DNA of 12,048 nt from Nitrospirota bacterium (lineage in GTDB: Bacteria; Nitrospirota; Nitrospiria; Nitrospirales; NS-4), in assembly GCA_005877525.1 (NCBI GenBank), contig VBON01000048.1, positions 1-12,048 of the forward strand, given 5' to 3'. Positions 1 to 7,675 of this stretch are shown here, in pieces (position 1 is the first letter of the stretch; every line of letters begins with the position of its first letter). Below the pieces are notes generated by a model. That model was not told the origin of the DNA, ran no database searches, and was given only the letters and a program-made list of their open reading frames with translations. The translations under genes were made by a program, and so were the position numbers.

Positions 1-363
1 TTCAAGGCGGTGTTACTGATCTTCCTTGAGCTAATGGTCGTCACCGCCGTGGCCCTGTTATTTTCCACGTTCACGACGCCCACCTTAAGCACCATTTTTA
101 CCCTGTCAATCTACGTGATCGGGCATTTGACCGGAGATTTAAAGGCGCTGGGCGCCAAGCTCGAGGGATCCGGGCGCATGTTTCTGACGGGCCTCTACTA
201 CATCATGCCAAATCTCGAAAACTTCAATATTAAAGGGAGGGTCATCCATCACCTCGAGATCGGTGGCACCGATCTGGCGCTGATCTTCGCCTATGGCCTG
301 CTCTATACGACTCTGGTGCTCCTTCTCGCCGTCGCGATCTTTCAGCGAAGGGATTTTCGCTGA
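1..363 (+). CDS. ABC-2 type transporter permease, C-terminal part (5' end outside window)
   Basis: The reading frame is open from base 1 and ends at TGA 361-363, so only the last 120 or so residues are visible. They contain a hydrophobic segment near the start (about residues 3-22 of the visible part), a second one around the STIFTLSIYVIGH stretch, a polar loop, and a last membrane helix before the terminal RRDFR. The pattern of an LFSTFTTP turn followed by a helix ending in GH is typical of ABC-2/NosY-like permeases that pair with a separate ATP-binding subunit. The partner should lie upstream, outside the window. The substrate cannot be told. The gene converges on the minus-strand operon, with 31 nt between the stop codons. 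The family call is by resemblance only. Confidence 0.7.
   Translation, partial: FKAVLLIFLELMVVTAVALLFSTFTTPTLSTIFTLSIYVIGHLTGDLKALGAKLEGSGRMFLTGLYYIMPNLENFNIKGRVIHHLEIGGTDLALIFAYGLLYTTLVLLLAVAIFQRRDFR
343..362. terminator. Perfect 7-bp hairpin at the convergent gene end (possible terminator)
   Basis: CAGCGAA (343-349) and TTCGCTG (356-362) form a perfect 7-bp inverted repeat around a 6-nt loop. It overlaps the stop codon of the permease and lies between two convergent genes. No T-run follows on either strand, so it is at best a weak intrinsic terminator or an mRNA 3'-end stabiliser. Confidence 0.3.
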
Positions 364-394
364 TCGATAACCATCGTATTCAGAATGGATCCTT

Positions 395-1099
395 CTAGGC
401 TCCTCGTTCTTTGAGCCGATTCGCAATCAGCTTGAGCGCGCCGTTGGTGCGTTTGGATAGAGTGTTGTCCTTGCCAATCAATGCGATGAATGCCGTGAGG
501 TCCTCGACCGTGTCGAGGTCGCGGCATGGGGGAAGCAGGGCGACCGATAATCCCTTCGCCGCTGCTGTCTTCTTCGTTTCCTCCAGGACCCCTGCCGTGC
601 TCCATGCAATGCCTTGAAAGAGCTCCGGGACAGCAGCCCGTACGCCGATGAGATAATAGCCGCCGTCAATGGTGGGGCCTAGCACGACGTCATGCGTGTT
701 GAGATGATTAATGGCCTGCGTCAAGTGCGAGCGCGTGAAGGTGGGCAGATCCGTACCGGCGAGAATCACCCTTCGGTGCCCCAGTTCGAACGCCTTCTGC
801 ATCGCGCCGGACATGCGTGTTCCCAGGTCATCGCCCTCCTGTGGCAGGAGCCGAGCGCCGTACCGGCCTTCCAGCACTTTGAAAAACGGATGCGCAATGT
901 CGGGAGCGCCGGCTATGTAGAGCGCAACTTCGGGCAGTCCTTTTGCCCGCTCGATTGCATCCAGGACGAGGGTGCCATGGAGAGTCGCCGCTTCATCCGG
1001 GGTCAGGGGAGGAGAGAGGCGCGTTTTGACGGTGCCGGGGATCGGCGCCTTGGTGAAGATAATAACAGCGGGATTTGTTACCTGGTCTCGGGATACCAC
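395..1099 (-). CDS. TIGR04282/DUF2064 family transferase (rSAM/selenodomain-associated transferase 1)
   Basis: Predicted protein of 234 residues with a GT-A-like nucleotidyl/glycosyltransferase fold. Family hallmarks are visible: FTKAPIPGTVKTRL near residues 15-28, DDLGTRM near 90, GTDLP at 115-119 and DGGYYLIG at 145-152. TIGR04282 proteins are named for arsenosugar biosynthesis and usually travel with a TIGR04283 protein, which is exactly the next gene upstream here. No ArsM or ArsS gene is in the window, so the acceptor is unknown. I chose the GTG at 1097-1099, which starts 18 residues before the conserved KAPIPG and overlaps the upstream gene by 22 nt. The frame is also open to a GTG at 1153, which would need a 76-nt overlap. 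Neither has a good Shine-Dalgarno. It is the last gene of the minus-strand operon and ends at TAG 395-397. Confidence 0.85.
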   Translation of the reverse strand: MVSRDQVTNPAVIIFTKAPIPGTVKTRLSPPLTPDEAATLHGTLVLDAIERAKGLPEVALYIAGAPDIAHPFFKVLEGRYGARLLPQEGDDLGTRMSGAMQKAFELGHRRVILAGTDLPTFTRSHLTQAINHLNTHDVVLGPTIDGGYYLIGVRAAVPELFQGIAWSTAGVLEETKKTAAAKGLSVALLPPCRDLDTVEDLTAFIALIGKDNTLSKRTNGALKLIANRLKERGA

Positions 1100-1740
1100 G
1101 GCTTCAACCGCGTCGGCGCGACGCCGACAAAGAACAGGAAGCGGAGCCCCCACATCAGCACGATGGTCCGAATCGTCCCATGGCGGGTCCAGCGACGACT
1201 CGACGTGAGGACGCAGCTCCTGAGCGCCGCTATTCGGCCGACCCGCTTGAGCTGCTTACTGAGGGCGATGTCCTCCATGACGGGAATGTCCGGAAACCCA
1301 CCGACCGCCTCAAATACAGGACGCCGCACGAAGAGAGCCTGATCCCCCGTAACGATTCCCGTCAAGCGCGAGCGCCAGTTCATCATCCGGCAGATGAGCC
1401 AATACCATCCCGAATCTCGATCGAATCTGACATCGAATCGCCCGCCAATGGTCCGGAGATCCTGTAAGGTCGTTAGAACGTCGTCGGCGGCTGTTAATGG
1501 CAGCAGGGTGTCGGCGTGCAGGAAGAGCAAGACATCTTCTTTGGAGGCCGCCGCGCCGCTATTCATCTGTCGTGCCCGGCCCTTTGTTCCTGAGAGTATG
1601 CGAGCATGCGCAAGAGTGTGATCGTGGCTGCCGCCGTCCACCACCAGGATCTCACTGAACGCCGGATCGTGAAGCCGGCTCAACGTGTGTTCGATGGTCT
1701 GTTCTTCATTAAGAGTGGGAATAATAACCGTGATGGTCAT
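1078..1740 (-). CDS. TIGR04283 family glycosyltransferase (rSAM/selenodomain-associated transferase 2)
   Basis: Family 2 (GT-A) glycosyltransferase of 220 residues. The N-terminus gives the nucleotide-sugar fold, with VIIPTLNEE at residues 5-13 and VVDGGSHD at 33-40. It is followed by the family signature GRARQMNSGA (54-63), an HADT metal-binding motif (75-78) in place of the classical DXD, GDQALFVRR (132-140) and VMEDIALSKQLKR (154-166). The C-terminus has one hydrophobic helix (about 194-208) that may touch the membrane. The start is the ATG at 1738-1740, which shares ATGA with the stop of the upstream membrane-protein gene, so the two are probably translationally coupled. The frame stays open upstream to 2040, but that part is a shadow of the membrane gene. 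The partner TIGR04282 gene overlaps the 3' end. Confidence 0.9.
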   Translation of the reverse strand: MTITVIIPTLNEEQTIEHTLSRLHDPAFSEILVVDGGSHDHTLAHARILSGTKGRARQMNSGAAASKEDVLLFLHADTLLPLTAADDVLTTLQDLRTIGGRFDVRFDRDSGWYWLICRMMNWRSRLTGIVTGDQALFVRRPVFEAVGGFPDIPVMEDIALSKQLKRVGRIAALRSCVLTSSRRWTRHGTIRTIVLMWGLRFLFFVGVAPTRLKPWYPETR

Positions 1741-2150
1741 GGAGGCGGATTGGGAGTCCGGATGCGCCGGACCGGCTTCTGCCGGGCAAATATGAAGTAG
1801 CCGACGATGAGGATCGTCCCGTAGACGACCATGCCCTTTTCCCAGCGTGTGGCCGCTCCGATCGAACGAATGTGGTAGATCAGGGCAAGTCCCGTCAGAG
1901 AGGCCGCGCCCATGATGAGATATTTGTATGGGGAGCTCATCGTGCCATTCACGAAGATGACGAGGCCGAAGAAATAAAACAAGAATGGCAAGTAGTCTGC
2001 ATCGCTGCCGCTGCTGACTGCGACCAACAACTGAAGCCAAGAGAGCACCATGAGGATAAACCCCATGAACTTCTGCATCGCTTCCGTATGGCTTTCGCTT
2101 GGCGCTTCCTCTTGGTCACGTGGGTCGTTCGGCGTTGGCGCGTGATCCAT
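1737..2150 (-). CDS. Four-helix integral membrane protein of unknown function
   Basis: Protein of 137 residues. The first 24 are hydrophilic and acidic, with no signal peptide. Four hydrophobic segments follow, at roughly residues 27-45, 52-69, 76-94 and 106-122, ending in a short basic, proline-rich tail. I do not recognise a named family. The compact helices with short loops suggest a small bundle rather than a transporter. The start ATG lies 2 nt after the dcd stop, and AGGGA (minus strand, 2156-2160) sits 5 nt before it as a ribosome-binding site. The 3' end overlaps the TIGR04283 gene by ATGA. This position suggests it may help place the two transferases at the membrane; that is inference from context only. 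Confidence 0.75.
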   Translation of the reverse strand: MDHAPTPNDPRDQEEAPSESHTEAMQKFMGFILMVLSWLQLLVAVSSGSDADYLPFLFYFFGLVIFVNGTMSSPYKYLIMGAASLTGLALIYHIRSIGAATRWEKGMVVYGTILIVGYFIFARQKPVRRIRTPNPPP

Positions 2151-2152
2151 GG

Positions 2153-3354
2153 CTATCCCTGATAGGGTTTGAATTGCTTGCTGAGCGTCAATCCTTGGAA
2201 CTGATAGGACGAACCCATGCCGTCCCCGTACACCTTCTCGGGACGCTGTTGCATACGCTCGAAGAACACCTTAAAGAAAGTCTGGCCGTCGTGTATCAGG
2301 AACGGCACATCATGCGCGCGAACCTCCAGGACGCCGAGCCATAGCCGAATCCCGGATCGAAGAACCCGGCGTAATGGGTCCGGAGCTCTCCGCACGCGGC
2401 TTCATAGGCCACCATCTCCGCGGCATAATTGGGCGGAATGCGGATCCGTTCTTTCGAGCCGAGGATATAAAATTCCTCGGGCTCGAGGAGCAGAGTCGAG
2501 TCCCGGGAACGCCTGATCGGCTCCCAAAAGTCGGTCGGATCGTAATGAGCCAGCCTGGACATATCCAGGATCTTGCTGATCTTCTTCGCGCGGAACCCGA
2601 CGATCCCTCCTTCATTGCCCTTCAGGTCCACGCGCAAAAAGACGCCTTCCTTGAGCGACAGTTGAGACGGCGGCAGGGGCTTACCCTCCCGATAGAGCAG
2701 CGGATCTCTGCGGTGACTATCACGCAGGCCGGCATCTGCTACCATCGGATGACCGGCAAAGAGCCGAAGCTGGTTCAGGCACATTCCGGCGTTCACTCTG
2801 ACCGAAAAGGACCGAGGAACCACTTCCAGGAACAGGCGCCCCCGGTAGCCGGGGCGAATATCGTCGAAACGCGCTTGAAAATCGGTAATGGTGCGGGTAA
2901 AGACGTCCACGCGCCCCGTGGTGCTCTTGGGGTTTGTCTTCCCGCCGATCTCAGCGGGAAGCGCGAGCGATTCCATCAACGGGATCAAGTAGACGCGACC
3001 TTGTTCGAGCACCGCTCCCTTGCGCAGGTCGATCTCATACATCAGGAGTTCCGGCAAGAGATCGCTGATGGTGAGGCGCTGGGAGATCGCCCATTGTTCG
3101 GGCAGAAAACTGCTGAGCATCCGGTAGGCCGTCTCACCAAGACGGAGATCGAGGCTCGCCGGCTGATATTGGCGCTCCTCGATGGCCGGTTTGCCAGAGA
3201 TGATGCGTTTAGTAACGAGAGCCCGAAGTTGTTGGGAGGCGAGAACGCCACCCGCATGTCGCTGGAGGGGTTGTTTCCGGTGAGGTAAAGGCACGGAAAG
3301 CAAGTGTAGCGCCTTCTGAACCGGTTGGCAATTACGCCCCGACGAGGGAATCAC
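2153..3354 (-). pseudogene. dcd: dCTP deaminase, long two-domain type, frameshifted
   Basis: Makes dUTP from dCTP in pyrimidine nucleotide metabolism. Restored length would be 400 residues, like the long alphaproteobacterial-type enzyme, about twice the canonical 170-190. The N-terminal half has QPASLDLRLG (64-73), NPKSTTGRVD (141-150) and RGRLFLEVVP (171-180), which correspond to the nucleotide-binding and catalytic region. A second copy of the fold follows, with LRTHYAGFFDPGFGYG ending at residue 339. There the frame breaks: the rest (GVLEVRAHDVPF to the end) is in another frame from 2335 to TAG 2153-2155. Exactly one base is missing between 2335 and 2338, where TCCGG would read through as GYG-S-GVLEV. 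Left uncorrected, the first frame runs on to 2296 and loses the last 60 residues. The start GTG 3352-3354 shares GTGA with the kamA stop. The first 33 or so residues look unconserved, so a later non-ATG start is possible. Confidence 0.85.
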
Positions 3355-4538
3355 TCCAGCATGGCATCAGCAATGCCGCATCCGGTTGAGGCGGAGCCGA
3401 CCATGGGAAGCTCCCTGCCTCGGCTCCCATTGCCGTTGCCGTTCGAGTGGGCGACGATCGACGGTGGGGATTCCGGCTGTGGATAGCTGTACACCTTGCC
3501 TTCGTAGTTGCGCAGTGTCGCTTTTTCCTGGGTCAAATCGACGAGATAGTCGGCCGGCAGCAGGGGGATTTTCCCCCCGCCTTCAGGCGCGTCAATGACG
3601 AAGTGCGGTACCCCCATCCCACTGGTGTGGCCCTGCAAAGCTTTAATAATCTCAAGGCCGGTTTCCACTGAAGTGCGGAAGTGATTGGTCCCGCGGGTCA
3701 GATCGGCTTGATAGAGATAATACGGCTTCACGCGCGCAAGCAGAAGTTGATGGACGAGGCGCATCATCACCGCCGGATCATCATTTACGCCCTTTAGCAG
3801 CACGGTCTGCGCGCCCAACGGCACGCCGGCGTCCGCCAGTCGCCCGCAGGCGGCCTTGACCTCCGGTGTCAACTCATCCGGATGGTTGAAATGCAGGTTC
3901 ATATAGATCGGATGATATTTCTGCAGCATGGCGCACAGCTCAGGAGTCACGCGATCGGGCAAGCTTCCGGGGACGCGGCTCCCGATACGGATCAGCTCCA
4001 GATGGGGGATCCCACGCAAGGCCTTTAAGATCCGTTCCAAGAGTGAATCAGGAAGCAGCAGCGGATCTCCGCCGGAGAGAATGATGTCCCGTACCTCGGG
4101 ATGGGCCTTCAAATATTCTACGACCCGATCCAACTCGCCCTTCCTGAGAAAGCCGGGCTTACCTACCAGCCGCTTGCGAGTGCAGAACCGGCAGTAGATC
4201 GGACATTGATTGGTGACCATGAACAGAACCCGGTCCGGGTAGCGATGGACCAGATGGGGGACAGGGCTGTCAAGGTCCTCATGCAAGGGATCGTCGGCGC
4301 TCTCGTCAGCCATCTCCTCGGGCTCGGGAACCACCTGGCGCCAAATCGCATCACCCTTTTCCTTGATCAGCTTCATCCACATTGGCGTGATGCGCATGGG
4401 ATACTCGCCCACCACGTCCTTAATGGCTTCCGGATCGACATCCAAGTGTTTGGCTAGGTCTTCCGGTCTGGTAATGCTCGCTGCGAGCGTCTCCCGCCAG
4501 GTGCCCATATTCGTGTCCGCCTCCAGCCTCTGGTTCAT
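3351..4538 (-). CDS. kamA: KamA family radical SAM lysine 2,3-aminomutase
   Basis: Protein of 395 residues, of normal family length. It uses SAM, a [4Fe-4S] cluster and PLP to move the alpha-amino group of L-lysine to carbon 3, giving beta-lysine. The cluster motif CPIYCRFC gives Cys112, Cys116 and Cys119. ILSGGDPLLLP (153-163) follows. Lys323 in DAPEGGGK is the expected PLP lysine. Asp279 and Asp316 lie 37 residues apart, as do Asp293 and Asp330, which hold the substrate's epsilon-amino group in the Clostridium subterminale enzyme, so true lysine specificity is likely. The last 40 or so residues include a low-complexity NGNGNGS stretch. The gene starts 9 nt after the glutaredoxin-like gene and overlaps dcd by GTGA. 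A second ATG at residue 11 has GGAGG 11 nt before it and may be the real start. No efp or epmA gene is in the window, so an EF-P role is not supported. Confidence 0.9.
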   Translation of the reverse strand: MNQRLEADTNMGTWRETLAASITRPEDLAKHLDVDPEAIKDVVGEYPMRITPMWMKLIKEKGDAIWRQVVPEPEEMADESADDPLHEDLDSPVPHLVHRYPDRVLFMVTNQCPIYCRFCTRKRLVGKPGFLRKGELDRVVEYLKAHPEVRDIILSGGDPLLLPDSLLERILKALRGIPHLELIRIGSRVPGSLPDRVTPELCAMLQKYHPIYMNLHFNHPDELTPEVKAACGRLADAGVPLGAQTVLLKGVNDDPAVMMRLVHQLLLARVKPYYLYQADLTRGTNHFRTSVETGLEIIKALQGHTSGMGVPHFVIDAPEGGGKIPLLPADYLVDLTQEKATLRNYEGKVYSYPQPESPPSIVAHSNGNGNGSRGRELPMVGSASTGCGIADAMLE

Positions 4539-4547
4539 GGTGCCGTT

Positions 4548-4792
4548 CTAAGATCGTCCGGCCTTTTGGCCGTACTTCGATTCCAGATACGATAAGATAT
4601 CATCCGTTTCGCTCAACACATGATCACCGTCCGTGAGAACCGGGACATAGTACTGTCCGGAAGCCTCGTAAACTCAGTGCGCTGCGGTCGACTATCCGGC
4701 ACGATAATACTCTCATAGGAAACGCCCAGCTCGTCCAGCTTCTCACGAACGACCTCGCACTCCGGACACCAATCGACGTGATACAGCTTCAT
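4548..4792 (-). pseudogene. Glutaredoxin/GST N-terminal-like CxxC protein, frameshifted
   Basis: Small thioredoxin-fold protein, 81 residues once one base is restored. The first 40 residues run from ATG 4790-4792 and contain MKLYHVDWCPEC, with the CxxC at Cys9 and Cys12, in the position of the glutaredoxin active site. After GAG at 4673-4675 the frame breaks. The rest, VYEASGQYYVPVLTDG to YGQKAGRS, is in another frame and ends at TAG 4548-4550; it holds the conserved cis-proline region (YVPVL) and the last helix. One G missing in a GAGGTTT context would explain the break. Uncorrected, the first frame stops within about 20 codons. The gene overlaps the ATP-grasp-like gene by ATGA and precedes kamA by 9 nt. 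It may be a redox or glutathione-like helper for the neighbouring ligase, but that is a guess. Confidence 0.75.
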
Positions 4793-6229
4793 CGGGAGGG
4801 TTCACCTGTCTCGGTCGTCATGCTGTCGGTTTCAAGCGCACAGGGCGCCATGATCGCATCGGTCATGCCATGGATCAGTTTCTTATCGAGCGGGACAACC
4901 GTTGCCAGAATCCCCCCTAACCGCACAGTGTCGCCGGTGACGAAGTAGTACGGAGAGAGCCGCACACGCCCCGGCATCTCGATGATCTCATTGGCGATCG
5001 GATCGTGGTACTGGGCCGATACCCGCCGAGCCTTTCGGAACTCCTGCAGGATGTGCGGCGAATCGGGAAACGAGGCGAGCGCTTGCTCCAGGGTCCCGGT
5101 CCATTCCTGTTGTGCCATGTCGTGCCCTACCGAGACCCCTCTCGACCCCCAGGCCAGTTCCGAGAAGCCTGAGCCGGCGCTCCTTCTGCCCAAGCCTGGC
5201 CATTTCCTGATAATCGGAGAGCGGATGGCCGCCGGGTGCGAGACCCGGAATGACCGCATGCGGGGGAATCGGTCGGGGATCCAAGATCCAAGTCTGAGGC
5301 ATCAAACGGCGCAGGGTCTCGAAAGCCGTGGCATTAAGCGCATCTCTCCAAAAAGATTCGAGGACTGGATGATGCAGCAGGGCAAACGCCATCTTCTCCT
5401 CGAGCCAGGGTTTGGCCGGAGGCGTGAGGGTGACCCGTCCTTTTTTCGCGGCATAAAAAAAGAGTTCGATCTTTGGAATATTTTTAAGGTCAAATAACTC
5501 AAAGAAGCGATAGAGCACGGTGATGGCTTGTCCGTCGGCCAAGTGCAGGGTGTCTTCGGTGAAGTTCATGTCCTTGGGGGTGAGAGCGTAAGCAGGAAGA
5601 CCGGTCTCGCGCAGGCGCGCCGCGAGCCAGGCCATCTCCGGCCGGTAATCCTTCGCTTCTTCGGACACCACGATGGCTAAGACCGGTGGCCCATCCGCCG
5701 CGAGGTCTTTGATCATTGCTGCAAAGCCTTCCACCATTCCGTTGCGGCCGCCGATGATGGGCCACCCCAGGTCGCTATAGGCGTGAGCCAAACACCCGGT
5801 GATGCCGATCCCTCCGGGGACGGAGTCCAGCTCCGTGATCATAAGGCCGGTCTCAGTCAGAAGAAGATCAGGCCGGATCACCCGGGGGGTATCGTCGCGA
5901 AACCGATTCATACGCGCGAACGCAATGAGGTCGCTGGGTTTCCCCTGATCGAGGTAGTCTGCGATCCACCGGGGTTGAGAGCCCCGAGCGCTTTCGGAGT
6001 ACAGGCGGTTCAGCGCGCGGGTAAAGAGAAGCAGATGGGTCCCGAGCGTCTGAATCTCCGCAAGGCTTTCGGGAGCGAGTCGAAATGGGATCGGAGAGAT
6101 GCGCCATGTTGAATTGGTGTGGAGGCCTTCGGCAACCAGGCGCGCTTTGACGGCATGGCTGTGCTCGCAGGCTGTTTCGGGAGAGATGCCGCCGGAAAGA
6201 GGCCGGGGCGCTGTCGTTGGAGGAGTCAT
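4789..6229 (-). pseudogene. ATP-grasp-like ligase (circularly permuted/glutathionylspermidine synthase-like), frameshifted
   Basis: First gene of the minus-strand operon, about 480 residues if repaired. The first frame (from ATG 6227-6229) encodes about 350 recognisable residues, including RPDLLLTETGLMITELDSVPG, a pattern of circularly permuted ATP-grasp proteins in which acidic and asparagine-type residues bind Mg-ATP. It then reads KERRL and loses the frame near 5168-5176. The rest, SGFSELAWGSRGVSVG to the TGA at 4789-4791, is in another frame and looks like the ATP-grasp glycine-rich loop and C-terminal core (GRVRLSPYYFV, HGMTDAIMAPC). Total length is 1 modulo 3, so the net loss is 2, 5, 8, 11 or 14 nt. 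Family logic predicts a lysine-containing LKP-like segment just before SGFSELAW, and it is absent, so the longer losses fit better. If translated, the protein would miss its ATP-binding core. The substrate is unknown; the enzyme family joins amines to carboxylates. Confidence 0.6.
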
Positions 6230-6433
6230 CCCTGGATAGAGATGGTCCTAAACCGCCGCGACCCGTTGGGTTGCAGGAACGAGGACACGAATGCGGCGCT
6301 CATTTCCACCGCCACAGCATGCTAAATGATGAATGGAGGCTGCAAGACCTCTTAAGAAGAACATTGACGAGCTGTCAGCCATACCGATCGCTTTGCTATC
6401 TCCACTGTCCATTCGGAGTGCAGGGGATTCGCA
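6230..6433. other. Divergent intergenic region
   Basis: This 204-nt gap separates the two divergent transcription units and should hold promoters for both. On the plus strand, TTGACG (6364-6369) has no good -10 partner at 16-18 nt. On the minus strand the best pair is TTGCAG (6340-6345) and TAGCAT (6319-6324), only 15 nt apart. I see no riboswitch, clear operator palindrome or small RNA. Confidence 0.4.
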
Positions 6434-7675
6434 ATGAAGGCGTCCGCGATTCCCCAACCCTTTGCGGAGCCGCCGGTTCTATGCGGAGGTCAACGCTATG
6501 AAAAGTCTAGCATGCGGCCCTATGCAGCACAAGGCCACTGGTATGGACAGGACCGCTACGGTAGAATACTGAACGTGAAATCTGTTGTACGAGAGCTTCC
6601 GGTAGTCGTCGAACAGATCGTGCCCAGCGCGGTCTGCGCTGCCTGCGATGTCTGCTGCCGTTTTCCGGAGTCCGAGAGCGTCCTGCGTCCGTACTTCACT
6701 CGGGAGGAGATCCAAACGGCGATTGCCGCAGGGGTCTCACCGGACGCCTTCCCGGACCATGCCGGCACAAAGATCCGCCTGGTGCCGCATGGCGAAGGAT
6801 TTATCTGTCCGGCCTTCAATCCAGCCACGGGCCAATGCGGGATCTATGACAGCCGACCTCTGGACTGCCGGCTCTATCCGATAGCGGTGATGTGGGACCG
6901 TAGCCATGAACAGGTGGTGATGGGATGGGACGCAAAATGCCCCTTCATCGTCCAGAAGCTCGACACGCCGGAGTCGCTGGCCTATGTGGAGCGCTCCGCC
7001 CGGATGCTTGAAACTGACGCCATCGCCCATACCATGGTGGGGAACCCGGAATTGGTCGGCGCGTTCCAGGACGACGTCGTCGTGTTGAAACGCCTTGCGA
7101 CGATCACAGCGGGCTTTCGCGCCTTGCAGTCGGGGTCAACGTCGATTTTTCCAGGAGAGTCCAAGGGCCACAGCGAATCTGAAAAATCGATTCTGACCCC
7201 ATTTCGCCCGTTGATCCTGGCGGACCGTGCGGGCGTGGAGAAACTGTTTCTTGCGCACAGCGTCGGCGATCAGCCGCTGGCAGCCTACTCCTTCCCGTAC
7301 CATTTTATCTGGCGGGACCTTTTCTCCTATGAATGGGTGGACCTGGAAGAACACTTCTGTCTCTTCGCGACGAATGCAGACGGCACCTTCCTGGCGCTTC
7401 CGCCTGTAGGGCCGGATCCATGTGGTCCGGTGATGCCCCGGATCTTTGCCCTGATGGCCGAGCGCAACTGCGTATCCGGCGTCTCCCGCATCGAAAACCT
7501 GCCCGGAGACTTCAGCGAACGATGCCGAAGCCGTGGGTACCAGGTGCGTGCGAAGGCCGGGGATTACCTCTATCGCCGCCGTGACCTTGTGGCTCTCAGC
7601 GGCGACCAATACAAAAGCCAGCGGGCTTTGTACAATCACTGTCTCAAGCGTGTGGCTCCCTCCGTGCGTCAGTAG
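6434..7675 (+). CDS. YkgJ-type cysteine-cluster protein fused to DUF2156 (N-terminal part, ends at amber codon)
   Basis: The visible product is 413 residues. Residues 68-75 form CxxCxxCC, followed by Cys125, Cys135 (GQCGIYDSRPLDCRLYP) and Cys145. This is the YkgJ cysteine cluster, thought to bind zinc or Fe-S. From about residue 255 to the end lies the first half of a DUF2156/LPG-synthase-C domain, a GNAT-like fold related to aminoacyl-phosphatidylglycerol synthases (FRPLILADRAG, then YRRRDLVALSGDQYKSQRALYNHCLK). The TAG at 7673-7675 is followed in the same frame by the second half of that domain, so this is one gene of 561 codons with a nonsense codon. The start is uncertain: ATG 6434 has AGGGG 6-7 nt upstream, but the first 47 residues look unconserved, and GTG 6575, 20 residues before the cysteine cluster, is a fair alternative. 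Confidence 0.75.
   Translation: MKASAIPQPFAEPPVLCGGQRYEKSSMRPYAAQGHWYGQDRYGRILNVKSVVRELPVVVEQIVPSAVCAACDVCCRFPESESVLRPYFTREEIQTAIAAGVSPDAFPDHAGTKIRLVPHGEGFICPAFNPATGQCGIYDSRPLDCRLYPIAVMWDRSHEQVVMGWDAKCPFIVQKLDTPESLAYVERSARMLETDAIAHTMVGNPELVGAFQDDVVVLKRLATITAGFRALQSGSTSIFPGESKGHSESEKSILTPFRPLILADRAGVEKLFLAHSVGDQPLAAYSFPYHFIWRDLFSYEWVDLEEHFCLFATNADGTFLALPPVGPDPCGPVMPRIFALMAERNCVSGVSRIENLPGDFSERCRSRGYQVRAKAGDYLYRRRDLVALSGDQYKSQRALYNHCLKRVAPSVRQ
6485..6572 (+). other. Possible short leader ORF with strong Shine-Dalgarno
   Basis: GGAGG at 6485-6489 lies 8 nt before an ATG at 6498 that opens a 24-codon frame ending at TGA 6570-6572. That is 2 nt before GTG 6575, a candidate start of the YkgJ/DUF2156 gene. 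The layout would suit translational coupling. The peptide has no recognisable regulatory codon run, and the frame overlaps the longer version of the main gene, so it could equally be chance. Confidence 0.2.

Noticed and set aside
692..1342. 216-codon plus-strand open frame
   Set aside because: Antisense to the two transferase genes, whose conserved motifs are unmistakable; a by-product of GC-rich coding.
1741..2040. N-terminal extension of the TIGR04283 gene
   Set aside because: Lies wholly inside the membrane-protein gene in another frame; the fold begins right after ATG 1740.
2374..3288. 304-codon plus-strand open frame
   Set aside because: Antisense to dcd across its conserved motifs; no recognisable domain.
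3351..4538. EpmB (EF-P lysine modification enzyme) instead of lysine 2,3-aminomutase
   Set aside because: No efp or epmA nearby, and both substrate aspartates match the clostridial lysine enzyme with identical 37-residue spacing.
6230..6433. Riboswitch or small RNA in the divergent gap
   Set aside because: I found no conserved stem set, terminator or convincing promoter pair.
7673..7675. TAG read as an amino acid (pyrrolysine or recoding)
   Set aside because: Three other genes here end in TAG, and there is no tRNA or recoding element visible; a simple CAG-to-TAG change is more economical.
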